Positions 9,997-18,443 of a DNA stretch of 64,000 nucleotides are shown here, piece by piece (position 1 is the first letter of the stretch; every line of letters starts with the position of its first letter). The notes beneath the pieces were generated by a model. It ran no database searches. It was not told the origin of the DNA and saw nothing but the letters and a program-made list of their open reading frames with translations. Made by a program: the position numbers and the translations under genes. The stretch comes from Pedobacter sp. Leaf250 (GTDB taxonomy: Bacteria; Bacteroidota; Bacteroidia; Sphingobacteriales; Sphingobacteriaceae). The DNA lies in NCBI RefSeq assembly GCF_920984735.1, contig NZ_CAKLBU010000003.1, positions 242,324 through 306,323 on the forward strand, written 5' to 3'.

Positions 9997-10455
9997 ATGC
10001 AGATGTCTTTTTTAAACGATTTATTTATTGGCCTGGATGCCACAAAGCAAGAAGATTTACAAGAACGTTTAGATATTGTGGAGCACAAAATTAAGTTTAT
10101 GGATAAAATGCCCGTTGCGCTGTTGGATGTAAACAATAACCCAAGTTATTACCTATCTGAAGAAATTGCCTTGGCAGGAGGAATGATTGAATCTGATATA
10201 ATGAGTGCGGCTTTTATTATTTATTATCAACCAGGAAAAACGCTTACAGATTTAATGCGTGAAGTTCCTTCGGTGTTAAACGAAGATTGGCAGGCCGTTA
10301 AGAACAACCGAATTATTTTGCTTAATGATGATGTAGACCGTGAGCGTTCTGCAGAAAATGCTGTTTCATTAATCGAAGATATGGCTGAAATGTTGCATCC
10401 TGGATCATTTATTTTCGGTCATGAAGGTGATAAGTGGATTAGATTTGGAGCGTAA
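9997..10455 (+). CDS. Single-lobe BtuF-like (cobalamin/metal-chelate binding fold) protein
   Basis: About 152 residues with no signal peptide. The sequence resembles the C-terminal lobe of helical-backbone binding proteins such as BtuF: SYYLSEEIALAGGMIESD, then KTLTDLMREVPSVLNEDWQAVKNNRIILLNDD, and the closing AEMLHPGSFIF. Full BtuF proteins are about 260-290 residues, secreted and two-lobed; this one is cytosolic by sequence and lacks the first lobe. The N-terminal 40 residues are acidic and helical (DATKQEDLQERLDIVEHKIKF). The start is ATG 9997 or 10003 because the -7 element lies at 9971-9978. It is transcribed divergently from the SBP lipoprotein with 40 bases between them. The function is not known; binding of a corrinoid or other chelate inside the cell is only a guess. 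Confidence 0.65.
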   Translation: MQMSFLNDLFIGLDATKQEDLQERLDIVEHKIKFMDKMPVALLDVNNNPSYYLSEEIALAGGMIESDIMSAAFIIYYQPGKTLTDLMREVPSVLNEDWQAVKNNRIILLNDDVDRERSAENAVSLIEDMAEMLHPGSFIFGHEGDKWIRFGA

Positions 10456-10559
10456 AATTGATGGGCGATGTAAAATCTATAACGGGAGATGGAATTCTTT
10501 TATATAGACATGCGTCATTTTATCTTTAGAAAGATCAACTGGATATTTTAAATTCAACT

Positions 10560-11633
10560 ATGAAAAAAATCTTCGCTACTATTATTTTTGCACTCTCTTT
10601 TTTGTTTGTAAATGCACAGGTTGTACCCACATTAACAGCCGATGTTGCGGAAAAGCTTTCGAAAATGCCAATGGGCTGTATCGGTCAGGAGTTTCCAAAC
10701 AAAACCTCGCATGTTGCCAATACAGCAGTTGACGGTAGATTATTGCCTAGCGAACTACACCCTGCTTTTTATGGCTGCTTGGATTGGCACAGTTCAGTTC
10801 ATGGACATTGGATGTTGTTAAGGTTACTTAAAACCGTTCCGGATTTAAAAAACAAAGCTGAGATTATTGCGATTTTAAATACAACCTTCTCGCCCGATAA
10901 AATGAAAGCCGAAGCGGAATATTTTACAAAATATCAGGTTGCCAATACTTACGAGCGTACATACGGTTGGGCTTGGTTATTGAAACTCGATCAGGAGTTG
11001 TACACTTGGGGTAATCCTGACGCAAAAAGATGGTATGCATCTCTACAACCCTTAACCCAGCAAATTTTAAAACTTTGGAAAGCTTATTTGCCTAAACAAA
11101 CTTATCCAAACAGAACGGGTGTGCATCCAAATACTGCTTTTGGATTGGTGTTCGCGTTAGATTGGGCAAGAACTTTTAAGGATATAACTTTTGAAAAACA
11201 AATTAATGATAAGGCCAAGTCATTCTATTTAGATAATACGGCAACACCTGCTTATTTGGAACCGGATGGTTCAGACTTTTTTTCGCCAAGTTTAGAAATA
11301 GCTGATTTAATGAGAAGGGTTTTGCCGAACAAAGAGTTTGTAAGCTGGCTAAATAAATTTTACGAAAAGAGAAGCATCGATCGCATTAGTGATTTGCCCA
11401 TCATTAGTGATATTAACGATTATCAGGGTGTTCACTTGGTTGGTTTATCTTTTACCCGGGCATGGTGCATGAAAGGAGTTGCTAAAGAATTGCCTCAAAA
11501 CCATAAATGGAAAAAACATTTTCAGGTTACCACTGATAAATTTTTAGCCAACGCTTTGCCTTTGGTATTTGCCGGTAATTATGGCGGCGATCATTGGTTG
11601 GCATCTTTTGCGGTTTATGCGTTAGAAAAGTAA
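10560..11633 (+). CDS. Secreted DUF2891 family protein
   Basis: 357 residues with a Sec signal peptide (1-20, ending FVNAQ). The mature part has the family's features: ELHPAFYGCLDWHSSVHGHWMLLRLL, ERTYGWAWLLKLDQEL, HPNTAFGLVFALDWAR, LEPDGSDFFSPSLEIADLMRR and a final NYGGDHWLASFAVYAL. The conserved Trp, His and Asp residues in helical repeats suggest an alpha/alpha toroid like glycan-active enzymes, but no activity has been assigned to the family that I know of. It is probably periplasmic. A single-gene unit: 104 bases separate it from the gene before, and the next gene is on the other strand. A weak -7-like TATCTTTA lies at about 10521. Confidence 0.85.
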   Translation: MKKIFATIIFALSFLFVNAQVVPTLTADVAEKLSKMPMGCIGQEFPNKTSHVANTAVDGRLLPSELHPAFYGCLDWHSSVHGHWMLLRLLKTVPDLKNKAEIIAILNTTFSPDKMKAEAEYFTKYQVANTYERTYGWAWLLKLDQELYTWGNPDAKRWYASLQPLTQQILKLWKAYLPKQTYPNRTGVHPNTAFGLVFALDWARTFKDITFEKQINDKAKSFYLDNTATPAYLEPDGSDFFSPSLEIADLMRRVLPNKEFVSWLNKFYEKRSIDRISDLPIISDINDYQGVHLVGLSFTRAWCMKGVAKELPQNHKWKKHFQVTTDKFLANALPLVFAGNYGGDHWLASFAVYALEK

Positions 11634-11803
11634 GGTGAAGTTTTAAAAATTTCTATAAAATGGTAAAGCTATTATGCGCTCGTTAGATACGGGCGCAAGC
11701 GTATATAATGGTCGTTCTTCAATCCTTTTTAATCTGCGGATTTTATCTTCAAGAATCTTAATAATCATTGATCTTGAAATCAAAAAATCCTACAAATCCT
11801 GAT

Positions 11804-12325
11804 CTAGAACTTAATGAACTTCTCTATCTGCTCATCCGTAAACTTAACTGTATCATCTTTATACAGGTTATAATTTTCATTTAACTCTTGCTTAATATTT
11901 GGAATATGAATTCTCAATGGCAAAACGTTTAAATGAATGTAGTGGCAAACACCCGTAAAATGATCAACCCCACGAATATTGCCGTATTTACCTGATGATA
12001 TACCTACTAATGCTGCTTTTTTATCGTAAAAACTTTCAGGGAAATTTGCGGCATCGATCATTACCTTTAGCACCCCAGGATAGCTTCCATTGTATTCTGG
12101 CATTACAAAAATAAACTTTTCTGAAGAAGTAAGTAGATCCTGTATTTTCTGGAATTCTGGAGATCTTTTGCCATACATATCTGTGTTCAAAACGTCGGCT
12201 GGCAAATGTTCCAAGCTAAGCAAAGTAGTTTTTTGGCCTTTTATTTTAAGTTGCTCCTGGTAATATTTGGCAACTTTTAACGTATTGCTGTTGGGTCTGT
12301 TGGTGGCCGCTATAATTGTAATCAT
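11804..12325 (-). CDS. NADPH-dependent FMN reductase family protein
   Basis: 173 residues with a flavodoxin-like fold. The N-terminal MITIIAATNRPNSNTLKVAKYY holds the phosphate-binding loop (TNRPNSNT), and FVMPEYNGSYPGVLKVMIDA is the family's flavin-contact motif, followed by LVGISSGKYGNIRGVDHFTG. These soluble enzymes bind FMN and reduce flavins, quinones, azo compounds or metals with NAD(P)H. A -7 element (TATTTTTG on the minus strand) lies at 12428-12435, giving a leader of roughly 95 bases. It is divergent from parA. The physiological electron acceptor cannot be told. Confidence 0.88.
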   Translation of the reverse strand: MITIIAATNRPNSNTLKVAKYYQEQLKIKGQKTTLLSLEHLPADVLNTDMYGKRSPEFQKIQDLLTSSEKFIFVMPEYNGSYPGVLKVMIDAANFPESFYDKKAALVGISSGKYGNIRGVDHFTGVCHYIHLNVLPLRIHIPNIKQELNENYNLYKDDTVKFTDEQIEKFIKF

Positions 12326-12427
12326 GGATGAATTGTTAATAAGATGTTTAAAACCCGAGTACCCTTATTGCTAAAATTGCCATATAGTTTGTATCTTAGC
12401 TGATTGATAAAAAGGCCGTAAACAACG

Positions 12428-12435
12428 CAAAAATA
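12428..12435 (-). promoter_or_regulatory. Bacteroidota -7 promoter element for the FMN reductase gene
   Basis: On the minus strand the string reads TATTTTTG followed by CG, matching TAnnTTTG. It lies about 100 bases before the start codon at 12325. No -33 element is evident, so confidence is moderate. Confidence 0.45.
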
Positions 12436-12506
12436 GAACATTTTGTCGATTAAATGGCATAAATAAACAGCGCCCAAATACGCGTTATTAAATTTCGGAT
12501 AGATAG

Positions 12507-13310
12507 ATGAGCAAAATAATTGCATTAGCAAATCAAAAAGGTGGTGTTGGTAAAACAACTTCATCTATAAACCTGGCTGCTAGTTTAGCCGTACTAGAAT
12601 ACAAAACTTTATTGGTAGATGCTGATCCTCAAGCGAATTCAACTTCAGGTATTGGTTTTGATCCCCGAAACATTAAGGACAGTATTTACGAATGTATCAT
12701 CAACGATATCGATCCTCTACAAGCTATTCAAAAAACCGATACACCAAATTTAGACTTACTGCCAGCGCATATTGATTTGGTAGGTGCCGAAATTGAAATG
12801 ATCAACCTTAATAACCGTGAGTACAAAATGAAAGCGGTTTTAGAGAAAATTAAAGATCAGTATGATTTCATCATTATCGATTGTTCTCCATCTTTAGGCT
12901 TAATTACCATCAATGCTTTAACGGCTGCAGATTCGGTAATTATTCCTGTGCAATGCGAATATTTCGCTTTAGAGGGTTTGGGTAAATTGTTAAATACAAT
13001 TAAAATTGTTCAAAACCGTTTAAACCCTGAATTAGAAATTGAAGGAATTTTGTTAACCATGTACGATGTTCGTTTGCGTTTATCAAACCAAGTGGTTGAA
13101 GAAGTTCGTACACATTTCCATGAGTTGGTTTTTGATACCATTATCCAGCGCAATACCCGTTTAAGTGAGGCGCCAAGTTATGGCGTTTCAGTAATTATGC
13201 ATGATGCAAATTGCAAAGGCGCAATTAACTACTTAAATCTTGCACGAGAAATCGTTAAGAAAAACGGATTATTAAAAGAAGAAGAAAACATAGATACAGC
13301 AACTTTATAA
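12507..13310 (+). CDS. parA: ParA/Soj family chromosome-partitioning ATPase
   Basis: 267 residues. The deviant Walker A motif KGGVGKTT is at residues 11-18, followed by LVDADPQANST (Walker A' region) and FIIIDCSPSLGLITINAL (Walker B region). The protein binds ATP, dimerises on DNA and moves or places the origin region together with ParB; it acts in the cytoplasm on the nucleoid. parB starts 7 bases after its stop, so the two are co-transcribed. The order parA, parB, DUF5683, dapB, lepB is one commonly seen in Bacteroidota. No parS palindrome was seen in the window. Confidence 0.96.
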   Translation: MSKIIALANQKGGVGKTTSSINLAASLAVLEYKTLLVDADPQANSTSGIGFDPRNIKDSIYECIINDIDPLQAIQKTDTPNLDLLPAHIDLVGAEIEMINLNNREYKMKAVLEKIKDQYDFIIIDCSPSLGLITINALTAADSVIIPVQCEYFALEGLGKLLNTIKIVQNRLNPELEIEGILLTMYDVRLRLSNQVVEEVRTHFHELVFDTIIQRNTRLSEAPSYGVSVIMHDANCKGAINYLNLAREIVKKNGLLKEEENIDTATL

Positions 13311-13317
13311 ATTATAG

Positions 13318-14226
13318 ATGACATCTTTTCAGCGAAAAACAGGTTTAGGAAGAGGGTTAAGTGCGCTTTTAGATGATAGCGAATCTTCTCACCCACCAAA
13401 GCAGCAGGTAAATGCTGTAAGTGAAACCGAGCAGATTGGTAATATCAGTCATGTAAGTTTAACTGAAGTTGAAACCAACCCCTATCAGCCACGTACCGAG
13501 TTTGATCAGGTAGCTTTAAACGAGTTAGCAGATAGTATCAAAGTGCAAGGTTTAATCCAACCCATTACAGTAAGGAAAATTGGTGCAAATAAATACCAGT
13601 TAATTTCTGGTGAGCGCAGATTTAGGGCTTCAAAACTTGCAGGCTTAACACAAGTGCCAGCATATATTCGCAGTGCTAACGACCAGCAAATGTTGGAGAT
13701 GGCATTGATTGAAAATATCCAAAGAGAAAATTTAAATGCAATTGAAGTGGCTTTAAGTTTTCAAAGGATGATTGATGAAGTGGGATTAAAACAGGAACAA
13801 CTGGGCGAGCGTGTGGGTAAAAACCGCACAACGGTAACCAACTATTTGCGTTTGCTAAAACTTCCGCCTGCTATTCAGGCTTCTATCCGCGATCAACGCA
13901 TTTCCATGGGCCACGCCCGTGCTTTAATTAATGTTGATGGTGTGGATAAACAATTATTCATCCATCAGGAGATTCTGGAAAAAGGTTTGTCGGTTCGTAA
14001 AGTAGAAGAGTTGGTTCGTAATTTACAACATGCACCACTTAAAGTTGAGGATAAACCAAAATCTAAAAGTGTTTCCTTTCAGTATCAAAAACTACAGGAT
14101 GATTTGGCCTCTAAGTTTGCTACCCGTGTAAAACTTAAAGTTTCGCAAAATGGTAAAGGTGCCATTGAAATTCCTTTCATGAGCGATGATGATTTAAACC
14201 GAATCTTAGAATTATTAGACTGGTAA
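13318..14226 (+). CDS. parB: ParB/Spo0J chromosome-partitioning protein
   Basis: 302 residues. The N-terminal tail RKTGLGRGLSALLDD is the ParA-contact sequence. The ParB/Srx nucleotide-binding domain spans about 45-135 with the GERRFRAS box (98-105) and ENIQREN. A helix-turn-helix domain follows (about 155-185, QEQLGERVGKNRTTVTNYL) and a C-terminal dimer region. ParB binds parS sites, spreads as a CTP-dependent clamp and loads condensin. It overlaps the next gene by one base (TAATG). Confidence 0.96.
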   Translation: MTSFQRKTGLGRGLSALLDDSESSHPPKQQVNAVSETEQIGNISHVSLTEVETNPYQPRTEFDQVALNELADSIKVQGLIQPITVRKIGANKYQLISGERRFRASKLAGLTQVPAYIRSANDQQMLEMALIENIQRENLNAIEVALSFQRMIDEVGLKQEQLGERVGKNRTTVTNYLRLLKLPPAIQASIRDQRISMGHARALINVDGVDKQLFIHQEILEKGLSVRKVEELVRNLQHAPLKVEDKPKSKSVSFQYQKLQDDLASKFATRVKLKVSQNGKGAIEIPFMSDDDLNRILELLDW

Positions 14227-14957
14227 TGCATTTCAATAAGCTTTTAATACTGGGTTCTTTATTTACATTTTTTCTTGTAAACCAGGCTTCGGCTCAGGTA
14301 GGAGATACTGTATCAAAAGCTACAGATACCTTAAAGAATCTTAATTACCGGCCAATGAAAGTAGATTCGCCTAAGGTAATGACTCGCCGCGATTCTGTAA
14401 AATCAAAATATGTTAACCCCGGGAAGATTGCTGGTAGAAAAGCGGTAATAAAATCATTGATCCTGCCAGGACTTGGCCAAATATATAATCTGCAGTTATT
14501 AAATGATGGCTCAAGAGCAGGTAAAAACCTCACTTTTCAACGTATCTATACCATCGGTAAAATAGGTGCTATTTATGGTGGTTTTACGGTGTTAACCTTA
14601 TCTTTTATTGAAAGTAGCAAACAATATAATTTATACCTTAAGGAATTGCAATACCGTAATGCAAATGGTGGCAAAGCAGATCCAAATGGACCATTTATCA
14701 AAGCAGACGGAACTGAATTCTCAACATCGGGAATAACAACAGGTAAAGATACTTACAGAAGAAACAAGCAAATTGTATTGTTCTCATATGGATTAGTTTA
14801 TATCGCAAATGTTGTTGATGCATATGTTGCAGCTCGTTTACACTTCTTTAATATCGATGATAAACTATCCTTTAGGGTGATGCCTACTTTAATAAATTCG
14901 AACAGCATGTACAGTTTTAATGCCATGCCAGCTTTAAAATTATCGCTAACTTTTTAA
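14226..14957 (+). CDS. DUF5683 domain membrane protein
   Basis: 243 residues. It begins with a signal peptide (about 1-24, ending NQASAQ), then a polar stretch, a conserved segment AVIKSLILPGLGQIYN (the typical glycine-rich entry of the DUF5683 domain), and two hydrophobic segments (GKIGAIYGGFTVLTLSFI and IVLFSYGLVYIANVVDAYVAA). The start codon overlaps the parB stop by one base, so translation is probably coupled. The function is unknown; its place between parB and dapB is conserved in relatives, as far as I know, which points to a shared operon more than to a shared pathway. Confidence 0.85.
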   Translation: MHFNKLLILGSLFTFFLVNQASAQVGDTVSKATDTLKNLNYRPMKVDSPKVMTRRDSVKSKYVNPGKIAGRKAVIKSLILPGLGQIYNLQLLNDGSRAGKNLTFQRIYTIGKIGAIYGGFTVLTLSFIESSKQYNLYLKELQYRNANGGKADPNGPFIKADGTEFSTSGITTGKDTYRRNKQIVLFSYGLVYIANVVDAYVAARLHFFNIDDKLSFRVMPTLINSNSMYSFNAMPALKLSLTF

Positions 14958-14967
14958 AAATAAATAC

Positions 14968-15702
14968 ATGAAAATTGCGCTTTTAGGTTATGGCAAAATG
15001 GGACAGATTATCGAAAAGTTTGCCCTCGAACGCGGTCACGAAATCGTACTAAAAATATCTATTGATAATCAGGAAGATTTAACCAGGCAAAACCTTAAAT
15101 CGGCAGATGTTGCTATCGATTTTAGTACACCTGATTCGGTTTTAAATAACATTAGTGCCTGTTTTGATGCCAATGTTCCAGTTGTGGTTGGCACTACAGG
15201 TTGGTACGGCAAATTACAGGAAGTTAAAAATGATTGCAATACCAGTAACAATACGTTGTTGTATGGGTCTAATTTCAGTATTGGCGTTAATTTGTTTTTT
15301 AAGTTAAATCAAACTTTAGCAAAGCTGATGAACAATTATCCGGCGTATGAAGTGCAGGTTGAGGAAATTCATCACACCCAAAAGTTAGATGCACCAAGTG
15401 GTACGGCTATTACAATAGCCGAAGGAATTGTAGATAATTTGGAGCGAAAAACAGAATGGCTAAATGAAGTGGTAGGAACTGATGTGGAGGCTTTTCCGAA
15501 AGCAGAACAATTGCTTATCGAATCGCACCGTATTGAAAACATACCAGGAACGCATACGGTAATTTACAGTAGTGAGGTTGATGAAATTGAAATTAAGCAC
15601 ACCGCACACAGTAGAGCCGGTTTTGCTTTAGGTGCTGTAGTTGCAGCAGAATGGTTGAAAGATAAAAAAGGATTTTTCAATATTACCGATATTTTTGAGT
15701 AG
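14968..15702 (+). CDS. dapB: 4-hydroxy-tetrahydrodipicolinate reductase
   Basis: 244 residues, the usual size for the Bacteroidota form. The Rossmann loop is GYGKMG near the N-terminus and the signature EIHHTQKLDAPSGTA holds the catalytic His pair and Lys. DapB reduces the dihydrodipicolinate precursor with NAD(P)H in the diaminopimelate and lysine pathway in the cytosol. It begins 10 bases after the DUF5683 gene and is the fourth gene of the parA operon; lepB follows 119 bases later. Confidence 0.96.
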   Translation: MKIALLGYGKMGQIIEKFALERGHEIVLKISIDNQEDLTRQNLKSADVAIDFSTPDSVLNNISACFDANVPVVVGTTGWYGKLQEVKNDCNTSNNTLLYGSNFSIGVNLFFKLNQTLAKLMNNYPAYEVQVEEIHHTQKLDAPSGTAITIAEGIVDNLERKTEWLNEVVGTDVEAFPKAEQLLIESHRIENIPGTHTVIYSSEVDEIEIKHTAHSRAGFALGAVVAAEWLKDKKGFFNITDIFE

Positions 15703-15821
15703 AAACACAGGCAAGGAATAAGGATGCATAGGCTCTTAATTTAGTGCCTAAATAATTGAAATAAATAAACGCTTTGCAACTTCCTTCTGGGAAGAATTGA
15801 GGCTTATTAGCATATCAGAAT

Positions 15822-17021
15822 ATGAATTATAAATTCTGGCAACGAAAAAAAGATGCCACCAAAAAGAAAAAAACTAAAACAAGAGAATGGGTTGATGCCA
15901 TTGTTTTCGCTGTGGTTGCAGCAACCATTATTCGTGTTTTCTTTATTGAAGCCTATACCATTCCATCTGGATCAATGGAGCGCTCTTTATTAATTGGCGA
16001 TTTTCTTTTTGTGAGCAAAGTTAATTATGGTGCCCGTATCCCGATGACGCCAGTTGCTTTCCCTTTTGCACATCATACCATGCCATTAACCACATCTACA
16101 AAAGCATACTGGGATGGTGTTCAATGGAAATACCACCGTTTACCCGGCTTATCTGAAATTAAAAGAAACGATGTTGTTGTTTTCAATTTCCCGGAAGGCG
16201 ATACCGTTGCCGTGGAAAATCAATCAGATAGCTACTACAATATGGTGCGAAACATGGGCAGAGAACAGGTAAGAAGTAATTTTACCATTGTTGATCGTCC
16301 TGTTGATAAAAGAGAGAATTTTATAAAACGTTGTATTGCCATATCGGGCGATGTTATTGCAATGAGCAATGGAGTAGCCACTGTGAATGGAAAACAGGAG
16401 CCTCTAAAAAATACAGGCATGATGCCTTATCGCATTTCTTTTAAAACGACAGATTTTAATATAAATGCCCTTACCGAATTGGGTTTTGAAACAGGAGCTA
16501 TGCAGCAGGTAGTAGGCGACCCAAGTAGCTACGTAGCCAATGCCTCTCCAGAGATGGTAGATAAACTGAAAACTTTAGATTTTATTAAATCAGTAACTTT
16601 AAGTCCTGATCCTGCCGGACCAGAGCAAGGTGGTGTTTTTCCTCATGATCCTAACCGTGTTTGGAACAGGGATAATTTCGGGCCGATAAAAGTTCCTTCC
16701 AAAGGATGGACGGTTAAAATTGATAGCCTAACCATGCCACTTTATTATAGAGCCATCAGAACCTATGAAGGCAATAAGGTAGAGAAGAAAGAGGGTGTTT
16801 GGTATATCAATGATAAAGTTGCAACCAATTATACTTTTAAAATGAACTATTATTGGATGATGGGTGATAATCGCCACAATTCAGCCGATTCCCGATATTG
16901 GGGTTTTGTTCCAGAAGATCACATTGTAGGTAAAGCATTATTTATATGGATGAGTTGGGATAGTAATGGTTCTTTCCTTAATAAAATACGTTGGAGCAGA
17001 TTATTCAGAGGAATTGACTAG
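15822..17021 (+). CDS. lepB: Signal peptidase I
   Basis: 399 residues, longer than E. coli-type enzymes because of a large insert, as is normal for this phylum. A positively charged N-terminus precedes one membrane segment (about 25-42). The catalytic Ser51 is in IPSGSMERSL and the general base Lys169 is in RENFIKRCIAISGD. The C-terminal box MMGDNRHNSADSRYWGFVP is intact. The enzyme removes signal peptides from exported proteins at the inner membrane, and many proteins in this window are its likely substrates. A 21-bp inverted repeat terminator closes the unit. Confidence 0.96.
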   Translation: MNYKFWQRKKDATKKKKTKTREWVDAIVFAVVAATIIRVFFIEAYTIPSGSMERSLLIGDFLFVSKVNYGARIPMTPVAFPFAHHTMPLTTSTKAYWDGVQWKYHRLPGLSEIKRNDVVVFNFPEGDTVAVENQSDSYYNMVRNMGREQVRSNFTIVDRPVDKRENFIKRCIAISGDVIAMSNGVATVNGKQEPLKNTGMMPYRISFKTTDFNINALTELGFETGAMQQVVGDPSSYVANASPEMVDKLKTLDFIKSVTLSPDPAGPEQGGVFPHDPNRVWNRDNFGPIKVPSKGWTVKIDSLTMPLYYRAIRTYEGNKVEKKEGVWYINDKVATNYTFKMNYYWMMGDNRHNSADSRYWGFVPEDHIVGKALFIWMSWDSNGSFLNKIRWSRLFRGID

Positions 17022-17036
17022 TTCCTCCTTCAATTT

Positions 17037-17082
17037 CCAAACAAAAAAAGGCTTAAAGAAATTTAAGCCTTTTTTTGTTTGG
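17037..17082 (+). terminator. Strong terminator after lepB (symmetric)
   Basis: A perfect 21-bp inverted repeat with a GAAA loop whose arms themselves contain A and T runs around GGCTTAAA. It can work on either strand, but only the plus strand has genes reading into it here. Confidence 0.9.
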
Positions 17083-17136
17083 AAAAATACTTTTAAAAAA
17101 AATTAATAAGTTTATTAATGTTTTAAATTTATTTAT

Positions 17137-17144
17137 TAAGTTTG
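17137..17144 (+). promoter_or_regulatory. Bacteroidota -7 promoter element of the ROK regulator gene
   Basis: TAAGTTTG matches TAnnTTTG exactly and is 19 bases before the ATG at 17163. The alternative TTG start at 17142 falls inside this element, so the ATG is preferred. The upstream DNA is very AT-rich with no obvious -33 TTG. Confidence 0.65.
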
Positions 17145-17162
17145 CTCTTAAACCAAATAAGA

Positions 17163-18353
17163 ATGTCTGTAATAATTGAAAAGAGTCAGCGCTTAAGAGC
17201 CGATATCATCAAACATCTTTATTATAAAAAGGCTTTGTCGTTAACCGATTTGAGTAAACTCACCAAGAAGAGTCTGCCATTGGTTACCTCGATTGTTAAT
17301 GGTTTAATTTTAGAAGGTTACATACTCGAACAAGGTTTGGCGCCATCAACAGGAGGCAGAAGACCATCTATATATTTACTTAATTCCGAACATAAAAAAT
17401 ATATTGTAGCAGTGGCAATGGATCAGCTCATTACCCGGCTAACCATTTATGATCTATCAAGAAATGTAGTAATTCCGATGCAATATTTGGAATTCAACAT
17501 GTCTGATGAAAACAGCGATGTTGCTGAACTCATCGATTTTATTAATAAAAGTATCGAAGAATCAAGCATCGATAAGAAAGATATTGTAGGTGTTGGTGTA
17601 GGGATGCCGGGTTTTGTAAATGCTGAATTAGGTGTGAATTTATCCTATTTACCTGTAAAAAAAGGATCGCCACTTCGCGAATACCTCACAAAAAAAATAA
17701 AACTACCGGTATTTATTGATAATGATTCGAGTTTAATTGCTTTAGCCGAATTAAATTTTGGTGAAGCTATTGATTTGAAGGATGTAATGGTTGTTAATAT
17801 TGGTTGGGGTACAGGGCTTGGGATGATCGTTAATGGCCAATTATACCGTGGAAGTAGCGGTTATGCAGGAGAGTTTAGTCATATTCCACTATCCGATAGC
17901 AATAACTTATGCTCATGCGGTAAACGTGGGTGTTTGGAAGTTGATACCTCTTTGCTTGTAATGGCAGAAAAAGCAGAGAAAGCTTTGGCAGATGGTACTG
18001 AATCGAGCATGAAAGAACTCTTCAAAGACAATAGCAAACATCCCCGCGATCATTTTTTAGATGCTGTAATTGCGCAAGATCCTTTGGCAATTTCTATTCT
18101 TTCAAAAGCTGGTTTTCAATTGGGTAAAGGATTGGCCACATTGATTCATATCCTGAATCCAGAGTGTATTGTGCTAAGTGGAAGAGGCGCAAAGGCAGGG
18201 CAAATGCTATTGCCATCTATTCAACAAGCCATTAACGAATTCTGTATCCCACGAATTGCCGGGCAAACCACCATAAAATTATCTACACTAACAGATGAAG
18301 CAGAATTATTGGCAGCAGCAAGTTTGATTGTAGAGAACTGTCTATTTGAATAA
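17163..18353 (+). CDS. ROK family transcriptional regulator / sugar kinase homologue
   Basis: 396 residues from ATG 17163. The first 60 residues form a winged helix-turn-helix (ALSLTDLSKLTKKSLPLVTSIVNGLILEGYI) with the usual TGGRRPSIYLL wing. The ROK domain follows, with the ATP-binding-type motif VGVGVGMPGFV, the IDNDSSLIALAE segment, INGG-like NIGWGTGLGMIVNGQLYRG and the zinc-binding CSCGKRGCLEV. Such NagC/XylR-like proteins repress sugar genes and release DNA on binding a sugar or sugar phosphate. It sits 90 bases upstream of a SusC/SusD/GH29/GH3 set in the same direction, so it most likely controls that locus. It has retained most kinase-like motifs, so true kinase activity is not excluded. 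Confidence 0.9.
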   Translation: MSVIIEKSQRLRADIIKHLYYKKALSLTDLSKLTKKSLPLVTSIVNGLILEGYILEQGLAPSTGGRRPSIYLLNSEHKKYIVAVAMDQLITRLTIYDLSRNVVIPMQYLEFNMSDENSDVAELIDFINKSIEESSIDKKDIVGVGVGMPGFVNAELGVNLSYLPVKKGSPLREYLTKKIKLPVFIDNDSSLIALAELNFGEAIDLKDVMVVNIGWGTGLGMIVNGQLYRGSSGYAGEFSHIPLSDSNNLCSCGKRGCLEVDTSLLVMAEKAEKALADGTESSMKELFKDNSKHPRDHFLDAVIAQDPLAISILSKAGFQLGKGLATLIHILNPECIVLSGRGAKAGQMLLPSIQQAINEFCIPRIAGQTTIKLSTLTDEAELLAAASLIVENCLFE

Positions 18354-18443
18354 GCATAACAAACTAACATAAGTATGGATAAAAAAAAGAAACAAACCAA
18401 AACCTCCCTAAACAACTAATCAAAACCTTAACTAAACAAAATT

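Noticed and set aside
9957..10136. 60-codon extension of the SBP lipoprotein gene
   Set aside because: The lipoprotein signal begins at 9956, and the extension overlaps the divergent gene and its promoter.
12326..14226. parS site near parA/parB
   Set aside because: No 16-bp parS-like palindrome centred on CACGTG was seen here or elsewhere in the window.
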